Origin: Paramyrothecium sp. XJ0827
Lineage: Eukaryota > Ascomycota > Sordariomycetes > Hypocreales > Stachybotryaceae
Assembly (NCBI GenBank): GCA_020881915.1
Contig: JAJFPB010000011.1
Location: 682,001 to 746,000 of the forward strand
Reading direction: 5' to 3'
DNA length: 64,000 nucleotides
Position 1 is the stretch's first letter. Every line of letters begins with the position of its first letter. This document shows, one piece after another, positions 12,255 to 22,380 of the stretch. The notes under the pieces were generated by a model. That model ran no database searches and had not been told where the DNA came from. It was given only the letters and a program-made list of their open reading frames with translations. A program made the position numbers and the translations under genes.

Positions 12255-12268
12255 GGTTATGAGCCCGG
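12255..12268 (+). promoter_or_regulatory. primer binding site matching the initiator tRNA-Met anticodon arm
   Basis: GGTTATGAGCCCGG follows the left LTR directly. It is complementary to the initiator tRNA-Met anticodon arm (GGGCTCATAACC) rather than to a tRNA 3' end. This is the half-tRNA priming mode known for Drosophila copia and yeast Ty5. Confidence 0.8.
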
Positions 12269-13110
12269 AAAAGCCACCATACAGCTGAGTATCCTCCTAA
12301 TCATGATTTCCACTATAACTCGAGGTCTAATCGCCTCCTTCCACTGCGACAAAGATACTCACCACACCTTACCCGAAATTTTAACCGAATAGTGATTTAG
12401 GAATCAAACACTGGGTTTTGCACACTTCCCGGCCTCACCCGTCACCAGCCTCTCGATTAAAATCCTTGCGCAAAACTTTCGCCATAGACTCGACCTCACG
12501 ATGGCTTCACACGACTATAATTTAAGAGCTCGACCCCTCTTGAAACCGAGCTTCCTTTGTTTCCTCCACAAGCAACATTTTTCCTCATCGTGTCGCTGAC
12601 CTTGACGGATGTTCTGTTGCTGGATGCTGTTGTTTAATCTTGTTGAATATGTGGCAAAAAGGAACCTATTGGAAGCTGCTGGAAAGGAAGGAATTTGCCA
12701 CAGGAATATCCCCACCTATCGCTACAGGCTGATAAAGCAGCTATTCTAGTTGATTCCACATCGCTTAGAAAAGGACCTCTGAGGCCTTGTATCTCCGAGT
12801 GGTTCCCTTCTAAGTTTTGAGTCCTGGGCAACCCACTCCGACACCGACGACTCGCTTTCAGACGCAAGTTCAACCAACATTTGGGGCCTTGAAGTTACCT
12901 CAATTGCCTCATCAGAACCAGGAGAAACCCACGTTACAGCCAATGGGAGCTCCGACTCATCCGTTACCGATACCATCGACAACAACGAGCATTCCAGCCT
13001 CGCGCTCGCAAGGGACATCGCTAGGCTGAAGAGGGAAGATTCACCTGAACCTGCCCTTCACTCGTCCCACGCCTTCTCTCGTCCAGCCATCAAGGAATCC
13101 ATCCTCAAGC

Positions 13111-13998
13111 ATGTCGGCCTCGAAGGAATCGACAGGAACACTTGGCAACCTAGCCAACATCCCGAAGCTAGAATCAACAGCGGGATGGATCAACTGGAGC
13201 CGAGAAATGAAGGATCATCTCACGATGTCGGGTTATGGAGACTTGTTCAAACGAAACAAGGACAAACCCACCGGCACCAGCGCCGCGACCGTTGAAAAGA
13301 TCGACAACTGGCTCTCCAAGCAGGAACGCGCGTGCGGAGCCGTCCTCAATCGACTTGGATACAACGCCAGGGAGCAGGTAAAGGACAAGGAGACCGTCAC
13401 GGAGATGTTCAGTGAGCTTGAGAAGCGCTTCAAACCAAAGGGAAGCGCGGTTTTCCAAGAACTCGATCGACGATACAACAGCCTCACCCTAGACCAATGC
13501 TCGGGAGTCATGAACTTCGCGGAACGGCTGCGAGAAGCTCAATCTGAACTCTTGCAACTAGACGAGACATGCAAAATCGGCACGCCTCAATTCATCAATA
13601 AGTTCCTAACCGGACTTGGCCCCGAATACGAAGTGTTCCTCACTGCTTTCTACCAAAACCACAACTTGCTGCCCGAAAGAGGCTCCAACGGAGAAGTAAC
13701 CAAACCTGCCGTCACATTCGAAATCGCCCTTGCCGCAGCAGAGCAAGAGGAGATGAACATTCAACAACGAGAAAAGACCAAGATACAACAAACAGCTCTG
13801 CTGGCTGGAACACGTGGTCTTCGCAAAGACCGAGTGACTCAAACATGCGACCACTGCAACAAACCAGGTCACAACAAGGCCGGATGTTTTGGCTTACACC
13901 CCGATCTTCTTGAGGAGTTCAGGAGAAAACGAGCACTTCGGAGTGAACGGGAGAAAACCAAGCTGATACAATCACTCTCTACTGCGAAAACAAGATAA
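13111..13998 (+). CDS. gag: Copia Gag polyprotein
   Basis: The 295-residue open frame matches Copia-type Gag (UBN2/retrotran-gag class). It has an N-terminal substrate-like block (GWINWSREMKDHL), a helical capsid-like centre and a CCHC zinc knuckle CDHCNKPGHNKAGC near residue 248. It is uninterrupted. The start is the first Met after an in-frame stop at 13027. An untranslated leader of about 850 bp separates it from the primer site. Six bases after the Gag stop, integrase C-terminal sequence appears, so the protease and most of integrase are gone. Confidence 0.88.
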   Translation: MSASKESTGTLGNLANIPKLESTAGWINWSREMKDHLTMSGYGDLFKRNKDKPTGTSAATVEKIDNWLSKQERACGAVLNRLGYNAREQVKDKETVTEMFSELEKRFKPKGSAVFQELDRRYNSLTLDQCSGVMNFAERLREAQSELLQLDETCKIGTPQFINKFLTGLGPEYEVFLTAFYQNHNLLPERGSNGEVTKPAVTFEIALAAAEQEEMNIQQREKTKIQQTALLAGTRGLRKDRVTQTCDHCNKPGHNKAGCFGLHPDLLEEFRRKRALRSEREKTKLIQSLSTAKTR

Positions 13999-14003
13999 TT
14001 GAG

Positions 14004-16396
14004 ATGATCTTCTCTGCTACCGAACAGCACGAACAAAACGGGGTGGCCGAAGTAGCAAACCGTGTCCTACTCGAGAAACTCACAACGACTCTCATCCATT
14101 CAGGACTGGAAAAGAAATTCTGGCCATACGTCCTCAAATCCATGGCATATATACGAAACCTCTCACCAGCCTCGGGTCGTCAAATCACACCTTATGAAGC
14201 ATGGCACAAGGAAGTGCCGGACCTCTCCCATCTCCGAGTTATCGGCAGCCGAGGCTTTGCAAAAATGCCTTCAGCCAAACGGAAGAAGATGGACGACAAG
14301 ACAATCCCCTGCCGACTCCTCGGCTATCAAGGAGCACAAACTACGTCTTAGTCGACGATGATGGAAGAATATTCTTTGCGAATAACGTCGTGTTCGATGA
14401 GGAATCCCTGCCGAGAAAACGAATTGCATCCGAGCAACCAACTGACGAACCCAACGCAAAACGGATGGATCTCACACCATCTCTTCCAACTATACCCCTA
14501 ACCGAAAACATCAGAACAGACGAAGAGATACAGGCAGCCCTCAACCAATCCTATCTACCGAACCAAGACGAGCCGAGCTTCCATGTGGAACTGGGGACTC
14601 CAGAAAGAACACAAAGCCCCGACGGTGTAATCAATGAACACCAAGTCCCAATGGAATCAACCGACCGTCATTCCGAACTACGCTTTCCAGTACGGGAAAC
14701 CCGAGGACAAATGCCATCGAGACACACAGTCCTAGCTCAACAAGACCCAGAAGCTCAACAAAACCAATGGCGTTTCACCATGATTGCCATTCATCTGGCC
14801 ATGATCGCCAACAACCTCGAACCGACCGAACCCGAAACCTTTGCCGAAGCAATGAATTCGCCTCATAGCGAACAATGGATGCATGCCATGATTGACGAAA
14901 TCGACTCCTTAACGAGAAACGGCACCTTCATACCAGTCAACCTACCTCCAGGAAAACATACTCTCCAAGGCAAATGGGTATATAAGCTCAAGCGAGGAAA
15001 GGATGGCGAGATTACCAGATTCAAAGCTCGCTTCGTTGTCAGAGGCTTCGAACAAAAAGAGGGAATCGACTACCACGAGACGTTTGCCTCCGTGGTCAAG
15101 CCGATGAGCTATAAAATGATCTTCGCTATCGCTGCGGCCCTGGACCTTGAACTAGAACAAATGGATGTCAAAACTGCCTTCCTTTACGGTGGTGTTAAAG
15201 AAGAAATCTACGTCACTCAGCCACAGGGCTTCGACGACAAATCAGGCAAAGTCTTCCGACTGCGGAAGGCTCTCTACGGTCTTAAACAATCTCCCCGAAT
15301 CTGGTACCAGACATTATCTGATTTTCTGAAACCCTCGGCTTCAAACCACTCAACGCCGATGTTGGCGTTTTCATCCGTGGCACAACCTACATCGCCGTCT
15401 ACGTGGATGATCTCCTAATCGCTGGTCCCGATAAGGAAGAAATCCGCCAAATCAAAGCCGCCTTGAGCAAGAAATTCGAAATGACTGATCTTGGTCCGTG
15501 TCAGTACTATCTGGGAATGTCCGTTCGGAGAGACAGACGCAACAAGGCCATCTTCCTCTCCCAACGAGCATATGTCGAGAAGGTCCTACGGGAATTTGAC
15601 ATGTGGGAGAGCAAGCCAGTCACAACTCCCTAAGCACGTCTAAATTCCAACCTGTCCCAGACGAATACAAAGCGTCTGAAACGACGAAACTATGGTACGC
15701 AAAGGCAATTGGTTCACTTATGTACGCCATGCTTGGCACTCGCCCAGACATCGCATTTGCCGTCTCTCTCTGCAGCCGATATCTGGGAAACCCAACCAAC
15801 GAGCACGTCCAAGCCGTCAAGCGCATCATGAGGTACTTACGAGGAACGATCGACTTGGAACTCGTTTTCAGGGACCACTCAGACCGTTAGTTGGGTACAC
15901 CGACTCAGACTGGGCTGGCGACCACGACACCAGACGGTCAACGGCTGGTTATGTCTTCAATGTCGGTACAGGCGCCATCAGTTGGAGCTCCAAACGACAA
16001 CCAACGGTCGCACTATCATCCTGCGAAGCGGAATACATGGGGCAAACACAATGCACCAAAGAAGCGATCTGGCTACGAGGGTTGCTGCGCGAACTTCTGG
16101 CCCAATACAAACATGGAGACCTTCAAACAACTATCCTCTACGGGGACAATCAAGGGGCAATTGCAATGGCCAAGAATCCACTGTTCCACGCCAGGACTAA
16201 GCACATTGACCTTCAATGGCATTACGTTCGAGAACGAGTCTCGGATGGAGACGTTGAGCTCCAATATGTCCCAACCGAGCAACAAATTGCAGATGGACTT
16301 ACGAAACCCGTTCCAAAAGACCGTTTTATCGTGTTTCGCAACGCGCTGGGCCTCCAATCCATGATTCACTGTTGGTCACGCAAATATGGGTCATGA
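14004..16396 (+). pseudogene. pol: Copia Pol remnant: integrase tail, reverse transcriptase, RNase H
   Basis: The remnant begins in the integrase C-terminal part (TEQHEQNGVAEVANRVLLEK, then a GAG-like LLGYQG segment near 14330). It passes by frameshift near 14340 into a linker and RVT_2 (KWVYKLKRGKDG, VKTAFLYGG). It shifts again near 15325 before the catalytic YVDDLL (about 15397), again near 15630, and again near 15888 before the RNase H block ([33 protein letters not shown]). The protease and the integrase zinc and catalytic core are absent, so this copy depends on helpers. The near-identical LTRs show it inserted recently relative to most of its neighbours. Confidence 0.88.
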
Positions 16397-17173
16397 GAAA
16401 AGGTGGTGACCGGGAACACCTAGCCAACTGACACTCCCGGCGCCGAAAGTCTATTATATCAAATTCATACGGCCTTTTACCCTTTCCATCATGCCCCAAG
16501 TGGGAGAAAATGGGAGCCCAACAGTCTATCCCAATCATCGAGCCTCCAAGTGACCCACAAGTCCTCGGTTCGGAACCCTTCGGCTTCCTACAACAAACCT
16601 ACAACAGCTTCAGCTGTATCTGAGCGCTCATTACGTACATACCAGAGCCATTTCATTCAGGAACGTACCACACAAGAGCCAATTGGAAAGAATCCCATGG
16701 CAAACGAACACGATCGAGATACAAAACTACAAAACTACAAACACAGCAAACGCTGCTGGATTGGCTTCCTCAGCCTTAATAACCACAGTCCTACAAGACA
16801 TGCAACGGAACCTGCTCAATCGGATCCGGCCAAAGAAATCAAAATACCTCGACGATCGTAGTCGAAAAATACCAACAAATGACAATATTAATGTCCTCTA
16901 TATTTATTTTGGAAAAATATAGACCTGCGATGAAGTGGGAGATCTGGGGTGTTAAGGCTCCAGTGATCGAAGAATCCAAGGCTTCATTCAAACATCAAAC
17001 ATCAAATAATCTGGAGGATCTGGGGTGCTAAGGCCCCAGTGACCGAGCAATCCAACGCAGGTGTGGTAATAGAAGCTCTTTCCTGTTTTTCACCCACGAA
17101 GGTGTTTTTGAGGTTTTAATGAGGCCACACTCTGTTACGCAGAAACATCTCGCACCAATGGCTCGAGTGGGAG
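16397..17173 (+). other. Copia 3' untranslated region with imperfect direct repeat
   Basis: The stretch lacks a recognisable gene. Two imperfect copies of a roughly 40-bp unit beginning GATCTGGGGTG lie at about 16940 and 17025. They may be leftovers of a solo element or a tandem duplication in the 3' leader. Confidence 0.6.
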
Positions 17174-17314
17174 TGTTGAGATCCGTTGTTTTTGACGGAT
17201 CAATGGCTATTCCGATCCATTGGTGGCTGGGATGTGGATGTCTTGTCTATAGCTTCCGCTGGTTAGCGCTAGCCTTTCTTCTTCTTTAATCAATATACTA
17301 TGCTCATTTTAACA
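17174..17314 (+). repeat. Copia right LTR (141 bp)
   Basis: It is identical to the left LTR except for two extra bases (TCTATAGC versus TCTAGC) and one substitution near the 3' end. Confidence 0.92.
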
Positions 17315-18033
17315 AATATTAGCCTCATTATTCGAGTTTGGCATGTTGAATTGTTGAGAATCAATTGATCAAATGGTTAGGATGTAAGGTGAGGGATTTT
17401 TGGGACATTCGCTTGTCTGGGACATTCGCTTATCATGCACGTTATACGTTATTGTCAACAGTAAGGTCGTCAGGCAGGCACGCAACTCTAATCTTTTTCT
17501 TTTCTCAACTGCTACGAATATTATGGTCAATTGATTTCTACATGCCCGGCCAAACTATCGGACCTTCGATGTTGTCTTTGACTGCATCTGAGTTTGGGTG
17601 TGGTATTGTTTTCTGGCTCCAACAAAATACGTAAAATGAATGTCATTATGATAATATTCGATATCATGAAGCATGCCATCAAAACTGTCATCACATCATC
17701 ACACAACATGAACCAATACTACCCTTGAGTAGGAAGGACTGTCATCCTGTAAATTCAACCTTGCTTTTCTTTCAAGGTCTAGGCCTTATAGGAATCGATC
17801 TTATATCATCAAGCTGCCAGAAAAAAGCTGCCCGCATCCAAGATCCACAATCATGGACCAACACTTTCTGGCTTTTCCTCCGCTTGGCAGACCATTGTTT
17901 CGCACCCATGAGTTCCTATAGATCTAAGAGGTTGCGATGGCCTAGAACATGTTAGAACCACTGGCCGACATTAAAGGTGAGAAAATGGTCCAATTACGCA
18001 ACCCTATTTACTGGGTTGGACTTACAATGCGTA
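17315..18033. other. intergenic, no gene recognised
   Basis: This unique AT-rich sequence has only short open frames and no transposon ends that I could recognise. It holds the 3' flank of the amidohydrolase fragment. Confidence 0.5.
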
Positions 18034-19000
18034 TCATTTCTCCCCACATTGCTCAGCCGTCCAAACCCCCTTAGCTCCTTGAACATGCTTATCAAATTCA
18101 ACGCCATTTATCCATACTCTCTCCACGTGGCGTATGGCAGACAAATCGGTTAAAGGATCACCTCTAAGAAGAGTAAGATCGGAACGTTTACCGACCTCAA
18201 GCGTCCCTCGGTCTAGTAATCTAAATGCTTGAGCCGGTATGCTAGTAACAGCTCGAAGGGCTTCGACGTTAGAGAACCCTGCTTGCGCTAACAGTTCCAG
18301 TTCTTCGTAGATCCCGTCTGTAAAGCTAATGGCTAACCCTCTGATGTCGTTCGCAGATGTTCCTGCGCAAATAGATACACCCGCTGAACTCAGAAGCCTC
18401 ACATTGGCCACAGCATTGTCGAAGGCGATTGAAGGATACCTATGTTGAGCCGAGACGCGACGAATCAACGATAGACTCGGAACAATAGCGACCCCTTTAT
18501 CACGCAATTCATTGGCTATGCCGGAGTCCAGTCGACCATCGATAGGAACTAGGGTTATGATTTCACAACCCACTGAAAGGGCGCGACGATATGACTCCAC
18601 CTGGGATGCGTGGGCAACGACGAGCTTGCCATGACGGTGGGCACCATTTACCAAGACCCGAAGTGTATCGTCATCGAGGCCTGGTATATCTATAATGACT
18701 CTGATTAAGCAACTTTCGGCTGATCCCTCAATGTGTTTAGATATAAAATGCTCCGCCGCTGCGGGAGAGGAAACCGTCTCTATGCCCCTGTGAGGAAATA
18801 TGCTGAATTCTTTCGACCGCGATACTCCTCCTGATCCTGCTGCGGAGCCAGAGGCGAAATATGACGGCCAACCGGGAGCCTGGAAAGCGGCGCGGCGCAT
18901 TGCATTGGTGTCTGCAGTCTCGCTGCTCGTGTCGATAACAGTTGTGACACCGGCTGCAGCAAATTTAGGAAATGCCCACGGTGCGGCGCCGGCGTGACCC
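18034..19000 (-). pseudogene. amidohydrolase family protein, N-terminus removed by hAT-2
   Basis: About 320 residues match the C-terminal two thirds of a metal-dependent amidohydrolase of the imidazolonepropionase-like group. Visible blocks are FAAAGVTTVID, KLVVAHASQ, a GTSAND-like strand in place of the usual GTD(A), and the typical tail VGKRSDLTLLRGDPL followed by VERVWINGVEFD. Such enzymes hydrolyse amide or ester bonds in a TIM barrel using an N-terminal HxH metal site. That site should lie just upstream of HAGAAPW, and homology ends there, exactly at the hAT-2 terminus (19001). The remaining reading frame is undisturbed, so the truncation may be recent. Substrate cannot be inferred. Confidence 0.8.
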
Positions 19001-22000
19001 CAGTGAAGTAAATAGTGTGGCCGTAAATAAGACAATATCATATTCAATATCGTATTGCCTGCACGGTATAAAAATACCGTGCAGTGCAAGCAACACCGGA
19101 AACCGTGCAATACAGTGCATGGTCGTTCAAATATCGTATAAATATGATATCAAATATAGTGCAAGTACTATGTAATACGAGTAGTACGAGGATTCTCCCC
19201 ATATATGAAGCATTATGAAGATCCCAATTTACAGGACTTTTTACTAACGAAGTGTAACCTGGTTGATCTGCACTCGGTTGATTGCCGATAGTAATAACGC
19301 CACCAAATAAAGGCCTCGTCACAAACTCCTGAGTGTTTGAGTGAGTATGTAACAAGCTCGCCAGCTCTCCGAGAGCTTTCAGTTCTTCTTTTCTTCAATG
19401 CAATCAATTTGTTGGTTTCCAAGCATGCTTCTGGACGAATAAGGCCTATGCCCCTGACATGAAGCGTGTCAGCTCCTGAACTTTTCCCTACTTCCTCAAC
19501 AAGTCTTATCCTACGAAATAATGGCTTCTCAGCGCTCAGGCATTAGCGCTTCCTTCACGGCTACATCATCCCAGACTTCCCTAGCCCCTGGTTCGTCGGT
19601 TATCAGCGACAACGGAGATTCTGATGTCGGAGAGACATCTATTTCGCCGTTGTTAACCTCTCAATTTAAGAAGAAGAAGCGTACGTCGAAGATATGGGAT
19701 CATACGCCCTTCGGAAGGAATCAGATCGTCCGTAATACGGAAGGTCAGATTATATGGCGTTGCAAGTACTGTAAAGGGAAGCCTGCCGAATATCTCGAAA
19801 ATGGAGGCACGGCACACATCTACAAGCACCTTAAATCTCACACTACTCTCGATATATTAACGCCTAATGAAGAAAGGGCTGCTAAAACAAGGAATCACCT
19901 TGAGGAAGCCTTCTCACGGATGTCTCAGAACACGAATCCCCTCAAACGCCGTCGACACGATGACGAAACGACAGATCTTGACGCTGATAAGTTTGAGCAA
20001 CTGTATGTAGAGTGGATTGCAGACTGCGGGATTGCACTTCGTATAGCAACAAGAGAAAGCTTTCGAGCGTAAGTGCTCTAATACACTTAATATTAATGGT
20101 TCATATACTAATCTTATGCCCTTTTAGCTTGCTCAAATTCCTCAATCCTGGAGTCCTCTCGATTTTACCTACATCACATCAAACGATTCGCGAGTGGGTG
20201 ATGCGAACGTTTGAGACGCAAAAGCGACGTATACGACAAGTTCTCCAATCAGCTATCTCGAGAATACACTTCACCGTCGATATATGGTCCTCTCCAAATA
20301 AGCTTGGTATCCTTGGTATTGTTGCACACTTCATTGATAGCAACGGCGAGCTGGTTTCATATTGTGTCGCTTTACGAGAGGTACACGGCAAGCATTCAGG
20401 AGAGAATCAGGCCCATATTGTGATGAATGTCGTCGAGGACTACGGAATTGTCACCCAGATTGGATACTTTGTTTCAGACAATGCAGACTCGAATGATACG
20501 TTGATGAATTCTCTACAGAAATGCATGCCTCTATCAACTTATTGAGAGAATAATACTAATGATTAATAGTGTTGAACGAGAGGCACAATATCATATACGA
20601 CGCGAAACATCACCGCCTTCGTTGTAACGGTCATACCATCAATCTAGCGGCTCATGCGTTTATGTTCCCAAAAACCGCACCCGACGAAGCCCCTACGAAA
20701 AACCAGGTTAAAAAGGACACTACGAGCGAATATATCAAGCCTTCAGACGCTGATATATTGAAGTGGAGGAAGGCTGGTCCTCTTGGCAAGCTCCACAACA
20801 TCGTTGTCTTTATCCGATGTAGTCCACAACGGATACAGAGGTTTAAGGAGATCAGTGAGAAAAAGGGTCTTCTTCGTGACAACGATACAAGATGGAACTC
20901 AAAGTACTACATGATTGAGAGAGCCATTGAGCTCGCAGATCAAATTGATTACTATTGCTCAAAGGAGAAGGACCTTAAGCTTGATTCGCGTATGCTATAT
21001 ATCCAATTGAGAGGACAACACTAATAGTTTCTAGTTTCCGAACAAGACTGGGCTGAGCTGAAAAAATTTGCAACTTCCTCAAGTCATTCACCGATGCCAC
21101 CAAGGCTGCAGAAGGTCACGCGCATACAATCGATCGAACGCTACCCATAATGGACTTCCTGCTTAGCGAATTTGAGGCTGCACGAATCGAGTACGCAGAT
21201 GACGCTTTTATGACGCCTTGTATTGATGCTGGATGGGCGAAACTCGACGCATATTACACTCTTACAGAGCGGTCACCTGCTTATGTTGCAGCTATTGTCC
21301 TCAGCCCTCATCGAAAGTGGCACTACTTTGACACCGCCTGGGAGGAACATCCTGAGTGGATTGAGAGCAATAAGACTGCCGTAGAAGATCTCTGGAAGTC
21401 TCGTTACGCACCAGTCGCCAAGTCAGCGGAGTCGTCGACCCAGTCCTTGGTTGAAAAGCCACTAGTGAAGAACTCGTTTCTTGCATGGGAAGACGAACAT
21501 GAGGATCCCGAGCTTCCTACCCTATTTGACGAGTATCAGAACTATATATCAGCCCCAAGAATCAAAGTCAAGGATGTACGAAGGTGGTGGCTTGAGGATA
21601 CACAACAAACGCTCTATCCAAACCTTTCCAAAATGGCGCTCGATCTTTTGTCAATTCCTGCGATGTCTGCTGAGCCAGAACGTCTCTTCTCTGATACAAA
21701 AATCACCCTCCAAGATCGCAGGAACAGGTTAGGGATTGATATAATTGAGGCAATTGAGTGCATAAAGTCCTGGTCGAAGACTCACAAATTGGCTTGGGTT
21801 GACGACGTTGAGCTTGTCTTGGATACAGCTATCATTGGAGAAGAGGAACAGCAGGGGTCTTCTAACATTATACCTGATATTACGAGCAATAGATAGTATG
21901 CAAACAATTCAAACTCATAATGCTCGAATCTGTGAAGTTTTCTTTTGACCTCTAGATCTACCTACTTCATTCTCACACCTAAGCAATAGGAGTGACGTTA

Positions 22001-22360
22001 AATTAGTCAATTATGTAGCTTAAGTAAACCCTTAACATACGCGAGCGAGGTCTAGGAAAACGTTTTCCCGAGCGTTCTCGCTATCTGGCAATAGTATAAT
22101 CTTATATGTTGGCTGTGAATGGCTTCATCTTGTTAGGGTCCGTGAGACTATCTTGAGCCTCAACCTTACTCAATTTGGTTAGTTTTATGCTTAGGCCATG
22201 CGGCTCTTCGCACGCCGTGCGATATGATATTACGATACGATATTGCTTAAATATAGTGGAATACCGTATACCGTGCAGTGCACCGAATTCCTAAACAATC
22301 CAGTGCAGTGTGGCGTTGAAAAAATATCGTATACCGTATTTTGCACTATTTACTTCACTG
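19001..22360 (+). mobile_element. hAT-2 transposon with 17-bp perfect TIRs
   Basis: CAGTGAAGTAAATAGTG at 19001-19017 is perfectly inverted at 22344-22360. Inside both ends lie arrays of GATATCGTAT, CGGTATAC and GTGCAGTGCA words (about 19025-19180 and 22200-22340). A BED-finger hAT transposase lies between them. The flanking octamers CGTGACCC and CTATTCTG do not match, so no target duplication remains. Confidence 0.85.
19521..21896 (+). pseudogene. hAT-2 transposase, introns plus a one-base frameshift
   Basis: The N-terminal BED finger has IIWRCKYCKGKPAEY and then HIYKHLKSH. An intron with a GTAAGT donor (about 20069-20128) joins ESFRA to LLKFLNPG. The core follows with RIHFTVDIWSSPNK, a GYFVSDNADSNDT strand and a RLRCNGHTINLAAHAF Cys/His strand. 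A second junction near 20545-20567 has a good acceptor (ACTAATGATTAATAG) but no canonical GT donor. A third intron (GTATGC to TTCTAG, about 20990-21038) leads to SEQDWAEL. In the A-run at about 21063 one base is missing relative to the frame that continues to MDFLLSEFEAARIEY and the dimerisation block SAEPERLFSDTKI. The lost base and lost donor are the only visible lesions. Confidence 0.85.
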
Positions 22361-22380
22361 CTATTCTGTACATTGACGCG

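Larger units (their letters stand above)
12116..17314 (+). mobile_element. Ty1/Copia LTR retrotransposon, internally deleted
   Basis: Two near-identical short LTRs flank gag and pol in the order gag, integrase C-terminus, reverse transcriptase, RNase H, which is diagnostic for Copia. The LTRs differ by one 2-bp indel and one substitution. The flanks are TATAT on the left and AATAT on the right, an imperfect 5-bp target duplication. A short purine run (GAGTGGGAG) precedes the right LTR. The element sits against the 3' end of Helitron-1. Confidence 0.92.

Noticed and set aside
13174..13872. Antisense frames across Copia gag
   Set aside because: Shadow frames opposite a recognisable Gag with a zinc knuckle.
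19001..19110. Extension of the amidohydrolase frame to an upstream Met at 19110
   Set aside because: The extra codons lie inside the hAT-2 terminal repeat and subterminal array; homology ends at 19000.
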